Source: SpSt-333 sp964371615 (GTDB lineage: Bacteria; Bacteroidota; Ignavibacteria; UBA10030; UBA8401). From it: DNA of 64,000 bases. This document shows positions 33,227-41,693 of this stretch, one piece after another. The stretch spans positions 248,001 to 312,000 of the forward strand of contig CAYJMS010000003.1 in NCBI GenBank assembly GCA_964371615.1, written 5' to 3'. How positions within the stretch are numbered: the first letter of the stretch is position 1; each line of letters starts with the position of its first letter. A program made the translations under genes and the position numbers. The notes below the pieces were generated by a model. The model searched no databases. It saw only the letters and a list, made by a program, of their open reading frames with translations, and was not told the DNA's origin.

Positions 33227-34384
33227 ATGGAACCGGTTAAAAAATATATCGCTCATCTCGATCTCGATTGTTTCTTTGTGTCGGTGGAGCGTATTAAAGA
33301 TCCTTCCTTGATCGGAAAACCAGTCGCTGTCGGAGGAGTGGGCCGGCGAGGGGTGATCACTTCTGCATCGTATGAGGCGAGACCGTTCGGCGTCCGATCT
33401 GCCATGCCGACCGGGCGGGCGTTGCAATTGTGTCCTCAGTTGACGGTGGTTCGCGGCAGTCACGGGGAATACGGCAAAATATCGAAGCGATTGTATGCGT
33501 TTCTTTGCGAGTATGCACCGATCGTCGAACAGGCGTCCATCGATGAGATGTACATGGATTTTACCGGTTGCGAAAAATTGTACCATAACGATCTTCCCGG
33601 ACTCATGCGGACGCTGCAGGCGCTTGTCCAAAAGGAATTCTCTCTTCCCTGCACCATTGCCCTCTCGTCGAACAAAACGGTCTCTAAGATCGCCACGGGA
33701 GTAATTAAACCGGCGGGTGTCCGCACCATCAACCACGGCGGGGAAAAAGGATTTCTTGCACCCTTAAACATCAACGTAATTCCGGGTGTAGGAACAAAGA
33801 CGGAAACGGAATTACGAAAGTACGGATTCAATACGGTCGGTGACCTTCAGCGGTCATCTGAAGAGACTTTGACGGCGCTGCTGGGGGATCACGGCAGATA
33901 TCTGTTGCGTGCGGCAAACGGCATCGGCTCAGACCGGCTGGATGTGGAATGGAAACGGAAAAGCATCAGCAATGAACAGACCTTCGGCGCGGATATTACG
34001 GAGCAGGACGAATTGTTGCGGCGACTGTTCGAATTGACGGAAAGCGTCTGCTACCACACCCGCCGGTACGGATGGAAGGGAAAGACGATTAAGATCAAAA
34101 TCCGCTATTCCGACTTTACCACTATTACCAGGAATGTGACGCTGTCGGAACCGACAAATGACGACGGCGTGGTGTTTGACGGTGTCAAAAAGATTTTTCT
34201 GCGGGCATTCGATCGAAAACGTTCGGCACGATTGCTTGGCGTCGGATTGACGCAGTTTTCAGCGGCGGGCGAGGAAACAATGTCGATGTTTGCTGCGGAT
34301 GAGAAGCGGGAACAGGCGCTCAGTGCGGTTGACAAGCTCAAGCGGAAATTCGGTGACGATTCGATCCACACCGGAGCGGTTTAA
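33227..34384 (+). CDS. dinB: DNA polymerase IV
   Basis: 385 residues from the ATG at 33227 (MEPVKKYIAHLDLDCFFVSV); an open frame upstream encodes non-family sequence. Y-family motifs: AHLDLDCFFVSVERI with catalytic Asp, GVITSASYEARPFGVRSAMP, EQASIDEMYMDFTG with Asp-Glu, and the helix-hairpin-helix VIPGVGTKTETELRKYG. The little finger domain (about 240-350) follows. Lacks an obvious beta-clamp QL(S/D)LF peptide except near FSAAGEETMSMFAA. Translesion polymerase in the DNA damage response. No LexA-type site was identified upstream. Confidence 0.93.
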   Translation: MEPVKKYIAHLDLDCFFVSVERIKDPSLIGKPVAVGGVGRRGVITSASYEARPFGVRSAMPTGRALQLCPQLTVVRGSHGEYGKISKRLYAFLCEYAPIVEQASIDEMYMDFTGCEKLYHNDLPGLMRTLQALVQKEFSLPCTIALSSNKTVSKIATGVIKPAGVRTINHGGEKGFLAPLNINVIPGVGTKTETELRKYGFNTVGDLQRSSEETLTALLGDHGRYLLRAANGIGSDRLDVEWKRKSISNEQTFGADITEQDELLRRLFELTESVCYHTRRYGWKGKTIKIKIRYSDFTTITRNVTLSEPTNDDGVVFDGVKKIFLRAFDRKRSARLLGVGLTQFSAAGEETMSMFAADEKREQALSAVDKLKRKFGDDSIHTGAV

Positions 34385-34412
34385 AAAAACACCGGGAATC
34401 TTTTTAAATGCA

Positions 34413-34449
34413 AAAAATCCCAGGGATCTTTAAGATCCCTGGGATTTTT
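34413..34449. terminator. Palindromic hairpin terminator (repeat family copy c)
   Basis: 18-base arms AAAAATCCCAGGGATCTT / AAGATCCCTGGGATTTTT around one central T. A half-copy (ACCGGGAATCTTTTTAAAT) precedes it at about 34391-34409. It lies between convergent dinB and yebC and can end both transcripts. Confidence 0.85.
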
Positions 34450-34454
34450 ATAAG

Positions 34455-35165
34455 TTATTGCATCGTATGGTACACGCTCTGCACGTCATCATCTTCTTCC
34501 ATCGCCTCTATCAGTTCATTCACTTCCTTCTGCTGCTCTTCGTTCAATTCTTTTGTTGTTGTCGGAATATACTGAAGTTCGGTACCGGCCGGTTCAATTC
34601 CCCGCTCTTCCAGCGCCTTTTGCATTGCGCCGAATCCCTGGAACGATGTGTACACATAAAGGAATTTGTCGTCGCCGGTCAATTCGTCCAATCCATGATC
34701 GATCATTTCCAGTTCGAATTCGTCGACATCCTTCACCTTTTCTATGGGAATTTTGAAGAGGCCTTTCCGCTCGAACATAAAGGAGATCGATCCCGGGTTT
34801 CCCAGTGAGCCGCCGTATTCTTTAAAATGATGACGGACGTTGGACACGGTGCGGGTTTGATTGTCCGTTGCACACTCCACCACAACGGCAATACCGTGGG
34901 GTGCGTATCCTTCGTAAATGATCTCAAAATATCCCGACGTATCCTTATTGGATGCCCGTTTGATCGCCGCATCTATGCGGTCCTTCGGCATGTTGACGCT
35001 CTTGGCGTTCTGAATAGCGATACGCAGGTGCGAGTTGGCTTTCGGATCCACTCCACCGGCTTTGACGGCGATTTCGATGTCTTTGCCGATTCGATTGAAC
35101 GCTTTCGACATCTTTTTAAACCGCGCGAACATTACGTGTTTTCGTTTTTCGAATATGCGGCCCAT
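34455..35165 (-). CDS. yebC: YebC/PmpR-family DNA-binding/translation factor
   Basis: 236 residues: ARFKKMSKAFNRIGKDIEIA, NSHLRIAIQNAKSVNMPKDR, IDAAIKRASN, YEGYAPHGIAVVVECATDNQ and RTVSNVRHHFKEYGGSLGNP. These are the TACO1/YebC hallmarks, length as usual. Members bind DNA as regulators and have been linked to translation of proline-rich stretches. The typical N-terminal GHSKW start reads GRIFEKRKHVMFARFKK, which is close to the variant in Bacteroidota-type proteins. No partner ruvC lies beside it, unlike many genomes. Confidence 0.93.
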   Translation of the reverse strand: MGRIFEKRKHVMFARFKKMSKAFNRIGKDIEIAVKAGGVDPKANSHLRIAIQNAKSVNMPKDRIDAAIKRASNKDTSGYFEIIYEGYAPHGIAVVVECATDNQTRTVSNVRHHFKEYGGSLGNPGSISFMFERKGLFKIPIEKVKDVDEFELEMIDHGLDELTGDDKFLYVYTSFQGFGAMQKALEERGIEPAGTELQYIPTTTKELNEEQQKEVNELIEAMEEDDDVQSVYHTMQ

Positions 35166-35328
35166 AAATTCTCTCTATTGAATAAATCGGAGTTGATTAT
35201 CTGTTCATTCTTTTCGTTTGGAAAATACGAAATTCCGATGTGAAGTGGAAGTGTTGCATGACGGTCAAATCTCTTTTACATTGAACCGACTTCATCGTGT
35301 ACTTAATTGTAGGAGACCTCTGAAAAAG

Positions 35329-35473
35329 TCATTGCGAGGAGTCTGTCGTACGACAGACGACGAAGTTCCGCTTTTGAATCCCGCTATGCGCGGAATCCAA
35401 AAAGCGGGACAATCTGATTAAATTAATTGATAATCCAGATTGCTTCTCCCGACTAAAGTCGGGATCGCAATGA
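35329..35473. repeat. Inverted-repeat element, copy 2
   Basis: Begins TCATTGCGAGGAGTC and ends CGGGATCGCAATGA, giving inverted ends. 35329-35365 is identical over 37 bases to the reverse complement of 9070-9106. A separate short palindrome lies at about 35445-35465 (CTCCCGACTAAAGTCGGGAT). It fills most of the 347-base gap 35166-35512 between yebC and the next gene; the rest of the gap holds no gene I can support. Confidence 0.8.
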
Positions 35474-35512
35474 CCTGATTGTTGAATATTTCGGGAGTCT
35501 CGGAAATATTGT

Positions 35513-36046
35513 ATGCCCGCAGAATTCGATCTTAAATCTGAAATAGCAAAAGAACACTCCAAGAAAAATACGGTTCGCCTTGCCCGCTGGGTCGGAGATG
35601 ATGCCGGCCGCTTTGCCCGGCTGATGCGTCTGTTTCTCGCCGATGATCCACAGTGCAAACGGCGTTCGTCGTGGATCATGACGCATTGCATCGAAATATA
35701 TCCCGATCTCGCCGTTCCGTGGATTCAAAAATTGATCGCACAATGTTTGGATAAAAACGCTCATGATGCCGTTCAGAGAAACGTCATGCGCTCTCTGCAA
35801 TTCGTAAACATTCCAAGGGGTAGACGGGGAATTGTCGTCAACGCGGGATTCGAAATTCTGCACTCTGTCCGCTCATCCATTGCCGCAAAGGCATTTGCGA
35901 TGACCGTGCTGGCACGGGTTGCCCTTCGGGAACCGGATCTGAAACGCGAACTCGCCATAGTGTTGGAAGAAATTCTTGCCAATCCCGGCACAGCAGGATT
36001 GCATGCACGGGCACGGCTGGTATTGAATAATGAACTTTTATCCTAG
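35513..36046 (+). CDS. Alpha-helical HEAT-repeat-like protein
   Basis: 177 residues, almost wholly alpha-helical. Residues about 20-60 (NTVRLARWVGDDAGRFARLM, LADDPQCKRRSSWIMTHC) and 60-100 (YPDLAVPWIQKLIAQCLDKN, AVQRNVMRSLQFV) look like HEAT repeats. No signal peptide. Not recognised as a named family. It begins 40 bases after the inverted-repeat element at 35473. A weak ribosome site makes the exact start uncertain. Confidence 0.65.
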   Translation: MPAEFDLKSEIAKEHSKKNTVRLARWVGDDAGRFARLMRLFLADDPQCKRRSSWIMTHCIEIYPDLAVPWIQKLIAQCLDKNAHDAVQRNVMRSLQFVNIPRGRRGIVVNAGFEILHSVRSSIAAKAFAMTVLARVALREPDLKRELAIVLEEILANPGTAGLHARARLVLNNELLS

Positions 36047-36124
36047 CGACGTTTTTTCTTTGTCCTTCGCCCGAATTCTCTTACCTTGTTTCTTCAATAT
36101 TTCAATTACAGCACGGTGATTATA

Positions 36125-36607
36125 ATGAAAATCGAAAACCAGAAAGTTGTCTCCATACACTATACGCTGACCGACGACGGCGGGGCGATACTCGATTCGT
36201 CCGACGGACGAGATCCCCTTGCCTATATTCACGGGATGGGAAATATTATACCGGGACTGGAATCGCAATTGATCGGGAAATCTTCCGGCGATTCGTTTAA
36301 GGCCACCATCGCTCCGGCCGATGCCTACGGCGAATTGGATGCAAGCCAGGTGATCCAGGTGTCGCGGTCCCAGTTTGAAGGCGTGCAGGATCTTGCGGTA
36401 GGAATGCAGTTTACGGCATCGGGCCCGCAAGGCCATCAAATGGTAACCATTACCAAGATCGAAAACGATCTTGTTACCGTTGACGGTAATCATCCGCTGG
36501 CAGGCAAGACGCTCCATTTTGATGTGCGGGTGGTCGATGTACGCGAAGCAACCGCCGATGAGTTGAGCCACGGACACGTGCACGGTCCGGGCGGACATCA
36601 TCATTGA
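36125..36607 (+). CDS. slyD: SlyD-type FKBP peptidyl-prolyl isomerase
   Basis: 160 residues from the ATG at 36125 (MKIENQKVVSIHYTLTDDGG). FKBP core: ILDSSDGRDPLAYIHGMGNI, IPGLESQLIGKSSGDSFKAT, IAPADAYGE; insert-in-flap domain about 70-130 (VGMQFTASGPQGHQMVTITK); then FDVRVVDVREAT. The tail is rich in histidine (HGHVHGPGGHHH), suiting nickel or zinc binding as in SlyD. Speeds prolyl isomerisation and acts as a chaperone in the cytoplasm. Confidence 0.93.
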   Translation: MKIENQKVVSIHYTLTDDGGAILDSSDGRDPLAYIHGMGNIIPGLESQLIGKSSGDSFKATIAPADAYGELDASQVIQVSRSQFEGVQDLAVGMQFTASGPQGHQMVTITKIENDLVTVDGNHPLAGKTLHFDVRVVDVREATADELSHGHVHGPGGHHH

Positions 36608-36618
36608 TATTTTTTCGG

Positions 36619-36638
36619 GACGGTGCACGCGCACCGTC
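36619..36638 (+). terminator. Weak hairpin after slyD
   Basis: 8-base arms GACGGTGC / GCACCGTC with a 4-base loop ACGC, followed by TCTTCTTTAC. Could terminate slyD, but the T-run is interrupted. Confidence 0.45.
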
Positions 36639-36713
36639 TCTTCTTTACAATCCTCTCTTGACTCTGCCGCACGGCATCTCTACATTTACCGGACATAACA
36701 ATCCGGAATCTCA

Positions 36714-37310
36714 ATGCGCATATTTCTGTCTCTTGTGTTATTTTTTTTCGTTCGAAGTTCCTCTCAGACGCCGACGAACGAACAATGCGATGACGACAAC
36801 GAAAATCTTGCCTGTTGTTTTGTCAATATGCCGGAACGGTTGACACACATCGTTTCTATTGCACACAACAATGAACCGGGCGAGCGTCTCCGCATTACCG
36901 GCCGATTGACGAAACGGGACGGCTCAACGCCGTATGCGGGGGTGGTGCTGTATGCGTATCATACCAACAATCACGGGATTTACCCGAAGAAGGGAAACGA
37001 GGTCGGCATACACAAATGGCATGGATATCTTCACGGTTGGGGGAAAACGAATGAGCGGGGCGAATATGAAATTCTGTCGATCCGTCCGGCGATGTATCCT
37101 TCGAATAATGCCCCGGCACATATTCATCTGGTGATTAAAGAACCGAACGGTGCGATGACATACGTAAACGATTTTGTGTTTAAGGACGATCCCAATGTTA
37201 CCGGAGCGTACCGGTCGCAATTATACTATCGGGGAGACGATGGTATTGTCGATGTGAAAAAGAATGCGGAAGGTGTGTGGGTGGGCGTCAGAAACATTCC
37301 TATTCGATGA
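36714..37310 (+). CDS. Exported intradiol-dioxygenase-like protein
   Basis: 198 residues with a signal peptide (RIFLSLVLFFFVRSSSQ). The barrel of intradiol ring-cleavage dioxygenases is seen in PGERLRITGRLTKRDGSTPY, AGVVLYAYHTNNHGIYPKKG, GWGKTNERGEYEILSIRPAM and NAPAHIHLVIKEPNG. Two Tyr and two His ligands of non-heme Fe(III) have candidates (Tyr in the YAYHTNNHGIY and RPAMYP stretches; His in HIHL). These exported relatives are common in Bacteroidota and their substrates are unknown. Confidence 0.8.
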   Translation: MRIFLSLVLFFFVRSSSQTPTNEQCDDDNENLACCFVNMPERLTHIVSIAHNNEPGERLRITGRLTKRDGSTPYAGVVLYAYHTNNHGIYPKKGNEVGIHKWHGYLHGWGKTNERGEYEILSIRPAMYPSNNAPAHIHLVIKEPNGAMTYVNDFVFKDDPNVTGAYRSQLYYRGDDGIVDVKKNAEGVWVGVRNIPIR

Positions 37311-37328
37311 TCCCGACGCCGTCTATTT

Positions 37329-37799
37329 TTATTTTTTCTGAGAAGATGTTTTGGGTATAAAATCCAGTGATACGGAATTGATACAATACCGCAGTCCCGT
37401 CGGTTTCGGGCCGTCTTCAAACACGTGGCCGAGATGCCCCTTGCACTTTGCGCAGACCACTTCCCGTCGCACCATCCCGTGAGAACGATCGATCACCTCT
37501 TCGATCGCGCCGTTGCCGACATTGTCGGAGAACGCGGGCCAGCCGCATCCGGAATTATATTTGGTTTTTGATGTGAACAATTCCGCACCGCATCCAGCAC
37601 AATGGTATGTTCCTTCTTCAAAGAACTCGTCGAAAATGCCGGTGAAGGGCATTTCGGTCGCCTTTTGCCACAATACTTTCTTCCGTAATTCCGAATCCTG
37701 CTCCATGGTCTTTTTTGCCTTTTCTTGTGTAAAAAGTATTCCGGCTCCGGCTGCCAGCAGCACCGCCGTCACATAGGCGGTTAAAAGATATTTTTTCAT
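37329..37799 (-). CDS. msrB: Peptide-methionine (R)-S-oxide reductase, exported form
   Basis: 156 residues with a signal or anchor helix (YLLTAYVTAVLLAAGAGILF), so it acts outside the cytoplasm. MsrB hallmarks: EMPFTGIFDEFFEEGTYHCA, GCGAELFTSKTKYNSGCGWP, CAKCKGHLGHVFEDGPKPTG, and RYCINSVSLDFIP with the catalytic cysteine. The CxxC pairs (CAGC and CAKC) bind structural zinc. It repairs methionine-R-sulfoxide in envelope proteins. Expected electron donor is a thioredoxin-like protein, maybe the TlpA-like protein, which is inference. Confidence 0.95.
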   Translation of the reverse strand: MKKYLLTAYVTAVLLAAGAGILFTQEKAKKTMEQDSELRKKVLWQKATEMPFTGIFDEFFEEGTYHCAGCGAELFTSKTKYNSGCGWPAFSDNVGNGAIEEVIDRSHGMVRREVVCAKCKGHLGHVFEDGPKPTGLRYCINSVSLDFIPKTSSQKK

Positions 37800-37896
37800 T
37801 CAATCCCTCGATTAGTCGTCCATGGTGTATAACACGGATCGGATGATTTTTACTCCCGCTCTGCAAAAAAATCTTTGAGCCGGTTGTGCGCGGTCG

Positions 37897-38808
37897 CTAA
37901 AAAATGCTGATGCTGACGTATTTGTTCGGATTTGCTTTGATGTCTTTCACCAGGTCGTTCAGATTCACGGCGAGGCTGTCCAGATGCACGTACAATTGAT
38001 CATCGCGCGATAACTTTCCGAGTGTCCCTTCGGCATTTTCGATCCGCTTAAAGACAGTCTCCAGTGTTGCGCTCGCTTCCCGGAATCGTGCCGCCGCCTC
38101 TTCCATTGTTTTTGCGGTCACTTTAATGCTGAGAATCCCGTCGTCGATATTTCCCCGCTGGGTAACGGCAATTGTATCGAGGTTCATTGCAAAGCGGGAC
38201 ATATATTTCGAAAACTCGGAGAAATTTCCGAATGCGTAGTCGATGTTTTTTCCCTGCGTCTTGATCACCATTTCGAGTTCTGTGGTCGACCGGTTCAAAT
38301 CCATTAGGATGTTCTGAATGTGAAGCCTTGTCTTATCATCAAACGTTGTATTGACCCGCTCCAGAATGCCCAGCACATTGGAGGAAATTGGAGCAAGTGT
38401 CGAAGTTAGTTCGGTAAGGTCGGCCTCGTACGCGCCGGTGATTTCGTCCCCGTTCCGAAGGATCTCGGGCGATGCGCCGGGTATGATTGCAATCTGTTTT
38501 CCTCCCATAATGCTTGAACTTTTGATGAACGCTTTGGAGTCCCGCGCAATATGCACATCTTTATCGATGGAAACTTCCACGGCGATAGTGCTGCCGGTCA
38601 GCCGCATGTCGTTCACTTTCCCGATGACGAGTCCGGCGATCGTGATCGGGCTTCCTTTGGCCAGCCCGTTGACGTTGTCGTAAAAGATCGTCAGAGTATA
38701 ATCCTGCGAGCGGAAATCGATTCCCTTCAGGAAGATTACCCCGCTGACCAGCAGGATGACGGCGAGAAATACCGCGATCCCGATTTTTGATTCATGCGAT
38801 AGATTCAT
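37897..38808 (-). CDS. mlaD: MlaD/MCE-family lipid-transport substrate-binding protein
   Basis: 303 residues: one N-terminal membrane helix (IGIAVFLAVILLVSGVIFLK), an MCE domain (about 35-115, YTLTIFYDNVNGLAKGSPIT, GLVIGKVNDMRL, KQIAIIPGASPEIL), then a long helical coiled-coil tail (about 130-290). It is longer than Escherichia coli MlaD because of the tail and may form a needle-like barrel across the periplasm. Last gene of the mlaE-mlaF-mlaD operon; 8 bases after mlaF. Confidence 0.9.
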   Translation of the reverse strand: MNLSHESKIGIAVFLAVILLVSGVIFLKGIDFRSQDYTLTIFYDNVNGLAKGSPITIAGLVIGKVNDMRLTGSTIAVEVSIDKDVHIARDSKAFIKSSSIMGGKQIAIIPGASPEILRNGDEITGAYEADLTELTSTLAPISSNVLGILERVNTTFDDKTRLHIQNILMDLNRSTTELEMVIKTQGKNIDYAFGNFSEFSKYMSRFAMNLDTIAVTQRGNIDDGILSIKVTAKTMEEAAARFREASATLETVFKRIENAEGTLGKLSRDDQLYVHLDSLAVNLNDLVKDIKANPNKYVSISIF

Positions 38809-38816
38809 AGGTCACC

Positions 38817-39548
38817 TTACGTTTGAATTTCACTTTCGATGTATTTGCGTACGTTGTCGTTTGAACTGTTCCGGATTTCCTCTTTCGTCCCCTGTGCGAT
38901 GAATTGTCCCTGCTCAAAAATACCGAACCGGTCTCCGACCACAAAGGCGCTGTGCACGTCGTGTGTGACGACAATGGAAGTAACGCCGAGTTCCTTCTTC
39001 AATTCGTTGATCAGCAGATTGATGCCGTCAGCCGTTTCCACGTCAAGTCCGGTGGTCGGCTCGTCGTACAGCATATATTTCGGCGTGAGCGCAATGGCGC
39101 GGGCGAGGCCGACCCGTTTTTTCATTCCTCCGCTCAAACTCGAAGGCATGAGGTTGTGGACATTGTCAAGTTTTACAAGGTTCAGTGCATACCGCATTTT
39201 TTCCTTAATATCCGCTTCGGTGTAATCGCTGTGCCGCCGCAATGCCAGCGCGATGTTTTCGCCGACGGTCATGGAGTCGAACAGCGCCGCTCCCTGGAAC
39301 AGGAACCCGAATTTAAACCGAAGCCGCTGCAATTGTTTGAACGACATGCCGGTGACCTCTTTTCCGTCGACCAGAATGGAACCGCTGTCCGGCTTGATCA
39401 GTCCGATGATCATTTTCAGCAGCACGCTTTTCCCGCCGCCGCTGCGTCCGAGTATAACGGTCGTCTCGCGGTCGTTCACCGACAGGTTCACTCCGGTGTG
39501 CACCTGCTTTTCGCCGAAGGCTTTCCAAATGTTCGTCAGTACGATCAT
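38817..39548 (-). CDS. mlaF: MlaF-type ABC transporter ATP-binding protein
   Basis: 243 residues. Walker A GRSGGGKSVLL, Q-loop FLFQGAALFDSMTV, signature LSGGMKKRVGLARAIAL, Walker B YMLYDEPTTGLD and H-loop VVTHDVHSAF. GxSGxGKSVLLK and LSGGMKKRV are typical of MlaF/Ttg2A. It drives phospholipid trafficking between the membranes together with MlaE and MlaD. Overlaps mlaE by 4 bases. Confidence 0.93.
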   Translation of the reverse strand: MIVLTNIWKAFGEKQVHTGVNLSVNDRETTVILGRSGGGKSVLLKMIIGLIKPDSGSILVDGKEVTGMSFKQLQRLRFKFGFLFQGAALFDSMTVGENIALALRRHSDYTEADIKEKMRYALNLVKLDNVHNLMPSSLSGGMKKRVGLARAIALTPKYMLYDEPTTGLDVETADGINLLINELKKELGVTSIVVTHDVHSAFVVGDRFGIFEQGQFIAQGTKEEIRNSSNDNVRKYIESEIQT

Positions 39549-40384
39549 AACAGCACCGAGGCAAGAATAAAGTCCATAACAACGGCGGCAAGGCAGGTCA
39601 GCACAACGGTATTCATTGTCGCCCTGCCAACGCCTTCGGATCCTCCTTGAACCGTGTATCCCTGGTAACAGGCGATGGAGGTAATGATATAGCCGAAAAA
39701 TGTTCCTTTAATAATCCCGAAAACTGCATCGTATGTTCTGAATGAACTCTTCATACCGTCGACAAAGACTTCCGCCGGAATGCCGGCAATGGACGATGCG
39801 CCGAACATGCCTCCGAGAATGGCGACAACGTCGCCGAAAATCACGAGTGTCGGGAACATGAAGATTCCCGCCAGCACCCTCGGAGTAATCAGGAAGGATA
39901 TCGGATCAAATGCCAGCGATTCCAGCGCGTCGATCTGTTCGGTAACGCGCATCGTGCCGATTTCCGCCGTGATTGTCGCCCCCACCTTCCCCGCCAGCAC
40001 CAGCGCGGAGAGAAGCGGCACCAGCTCCAGCAGCACGGATTTCGTCACCAGCGCTCCGACAACCGTTCTCGGTATCCAATCATACAATTGGTACGACGAT
40101 TGCACCGCGGTGACCATGCCGACAAAGAAAGAAACGAACAGCACGATGGGAATGGAATTGTTGCCGATCATCACCATTTGCTGGAGTATATTGCGCGAGT
40201 ATTCTTTGGCGTTTGCGACGTTCCGCAGCATCCACCAGACGATTGAAAAATATTTTCCGAGATGTTCGAAGAAAGAAATAGCGGCTCTGCCGAGCGGGGC
40301 AAAGAAATGAAGAGATTTGGGGTCGGTGGTTATATCCATCCCTGATTGTTTGGTGATGGAAAAATTAGACGAGTCAATATTCAA
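39545..40384 (-). CDS. mlaE: MlaE-type ABC transporter permease
   Basis: 279 residues with about five to six membrane helices. MlaE family text: NSIPIVLFVSFFVGMVTAVQ, LVPLLSALVLAGKVGATITA, EIGTMRVTEQIDALESLAFD, PISFLITPRVLAGIFMFPTL and GVGRATMNTVVLTCLAAVVM. First gene of the operon; its stop overlaps the mlaF start (ATGA). N-terminal residues 1-40 are an extra non-membrane part. Confidence 0.93.
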   Translation of the reverse strand: MNIDSSNFSITKQSGMDITTDPKSLHFFAPLGRAAISFFEHLGKYFSIVWWMLRNVANAKEYSRNILQQMVMIGNNSIPIVLFVSFFVGMVTAVQSSYQLYDWIPRTVVGALVTKSVLLELVPLLSALVLAGKVGATITAEIGTMRVTEQIDALESLAFDPISFLITPRVLAGIFMFPTLVIFGDVVAILGGMFGASSIAGIPAEVFVDGMKSSFRTYDAVFGIIKGTFFGYIITSIACYQGYTVQGGSEGVGRATMNTVVLTCLAAVVMDFILASVLL

Positions 40385-40465
40385 AAACGGTGTGCCAAAA
40401 TCAAGGGAGGCCGGAGCGGGGATTGTATTTTCTATCGATGACCCGGTGCGCGCGTTCGCATCGCG

Positions 40466-40882
40466 TTAGTTGCTTCCCTGCACCGCGATATCGATGCCGG
40501 CGTTGATTCGGCGCAGATGTTGAAGAAAGCCTTTTTTGTTTTTTGGAGAGATGATGATTCGTTCGCCGCTGCGCATAATCAATTCCATCCTATCGAGCGA
40601 TGCTGCGGGTGAACTGATGAGGTTGGTGGTGCTCCGGACCGATTCGATGGTGCGTATATCGACCGTATTTGAATAGAAGAAACCGCATACGATTTGCAGC
40701 GACGTGTTGTTCACCGTGTAGCGCGTTGTGACAAACATGTGTCCGATAAACAATGCAACGATTCCAATTATTATTGTGCCGGGCCAAATGCCTTTGACGA
40801 CAAAGAATATGCCGATGCCGCCCAATAATATTCCAAGGGGAATAACGAGTTCCGGTCCAATTTTTGATTTATAGGTCGTCAT
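40466..40882 (-). CDS. Bacterial PH-domain membrane protein
   Basis: 138 residues: two adjoining membrane helices (LVIPLGILLGGIGIFFVVKG and WPGTIIIGIVALFIGHMFVT) followed by a bPH-like domain (TTRYTVNNTSLQIVCGFFYS, VDIRTIESVRSTTNLISSPA, DRMELIMRSGERIIISPKNK, FLQHLRRINAGI). This matches the YdbS/PH_6 type of small membrane proteins of unknown function. It sits between the mla operon (on the same strand) and the RHH gene. Confidence 0.8.
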   Translation of the reverse strand: MTTYKSKIGPELVIPLGILLGGIGIFFVVKGIWPGTIIIGIVALFIGHMFVTTRYTVNNTSLQIVCGFFYSNTVDIRTIESVRSTTNLISSPAASLDRMELIMRSGERIIISPKNKKGFLQHLRRINAGIDIAVQGSN

Positions 40883-40906
40883 ATGTAATGTCGTTGTGGA
40901 GATCTC

Positions 40907-41086
40907 TTACTCTTTTATCTCTTCGTTATTCTTCGCCTCACGGGTCCGCCCCGCTTTGCGCACGACCTCTTTCAGCAGGAATTCGATTTGCGCATTCACA
41001 CTGCGCAGATCGTCCGCCGCCCACTTTTCCAGCGCGGTATAGAGGTGCTCGTCGAGACGCAATAAAAATTTTTTCTTTTCGCTCAC
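40907..41086 (-). CDS. Small ribbon-helix-helix (Arc-like) protein
   Basis: 59 residues from a GTG at 41086 with AGGA 7 bases before it; an in-frame ATG at 41122 would overlap the upstream gene's end and is less likely. SEKKKFLLRLDEHLYTALEK, WAADDLRSVNAQIEFLLKEV is the Arc/MetJ ribbon-helix-helix pattern (beta strand, then two helices). Could bind DNA as a dimer. It follows the PSIW-repeat gene by 16 bases and is part of an SPFH gene cluster; role unknown. Confidence 0.75.
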   Translation of the reverse strand: MSEKKKFLLRLDEHLYTALEKWAADDLRSVNAQIEFLLKEVVRKAGRTREAKNNEEIKE

Positions 41087-41102
41087 TATGCTATCCTTTG
41101 TC

Positions 41103-41615
41103 TCACGATGCTGCGGCAGCATTGTTCCGGCGCTGCGCGATCATATACTTTACCGCCATGATGATCCACGGATTCTTTTCCAGGGTTTCGGAATGGTTCT
41201 CGAATTCAACGGACAGCGCCGATTTCCAGATCGACGGCTGTTTGATGATTGCGAGCCGTTGTTTCAGCGGAGAATGGAGTTCGTTGTCCCCCTTCCACAT
41301 CTTGAAAATATATTCTATTTTCTGGCCGTTCGGCATCTGAAACGTTCCCCCGCGGCCCCATTTTTCCGGTTCAAATTTGGCAAATGGAAGCTGATTTCCG
41401 CGTTTCTTTATTTCAAGTGTCGATCGCCAGATGCTTGGTCTGCTGATCTCCCAGATTTCTCCGAATCCTTCGACGACGGCAAGGGTGCTGAAGAGTTTCG
41501 GATACGTCATCGTCATCAACACCGTCTCTCCCGCGCGCAATTCATAGATCCGTTTCCAGATTGATGGTTGTACAATCAGCAGCTGTTCGTGGGTGTAGTT
41601 GGAAAATGTTTTCAT
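41103..41615 (-). CDS. Unrecognised protein with three PSIW(K/R) repeats
   Basis: 170 residues, not recognised. Three copies of a short motif are visible: QPSIWKRIYEL (about residue 16), RPSIWRSTLEI (about 59) and QPSIWKSALSV (about 127). Between them lie beta-rich text with basic and aromatic residues (EPEKWGRGGTFQMPNGQKIE, YIFKMWKGDNELHSPLKQRL) resembling Tubby/LURP-one-like (scramblase) proteins, which is only a guess. No signal peptide or membrane helix. It lies between the SPFH protein gene (about 78 bases upstream, with a hairpin repeat between) and the RHH gene. Confidence 0.7.
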   Translation of the reverse strand: MKTFSNYTHEQLLIVQPSIWKRIYELRAGETVLMTMTYPKLFSTLAVVEGFGEIWEISRPSIWRSTLEIKKRGNQLPFAKFEPEKWGRGGTFQMPNGQKIEYIFKMWKGDNELHSPLKQRLAIIKQPSIWKSALSVEFENHSETLEKNPWIIMAVKYMIAQRRNNAAAAS

Positions 41616-41650
41616 GATTTATTTTGCACGTCCCCGGAATCTTTAATTAA

Positions 41651-41681
41651 CATCCCCGGGATCTTAAAGATCCCGGGGATG
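41651..41681. terminator. Palindromic hairpin repeat (family copy d)
   Basis: 15-base arms CATCCCCGGGATCTT / AAGATCCCGGGGATG around one A, with a half-copy (GTCCCCGGAATCTTTAATT) before it at about 41631-41649. It stands between the SPFH gene stop (41694) and the PSIW-repeat gene start; it may weaken transcription between them. Confidence 0.8.
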
Positions 41682-41693
41682 TATTATACTATA

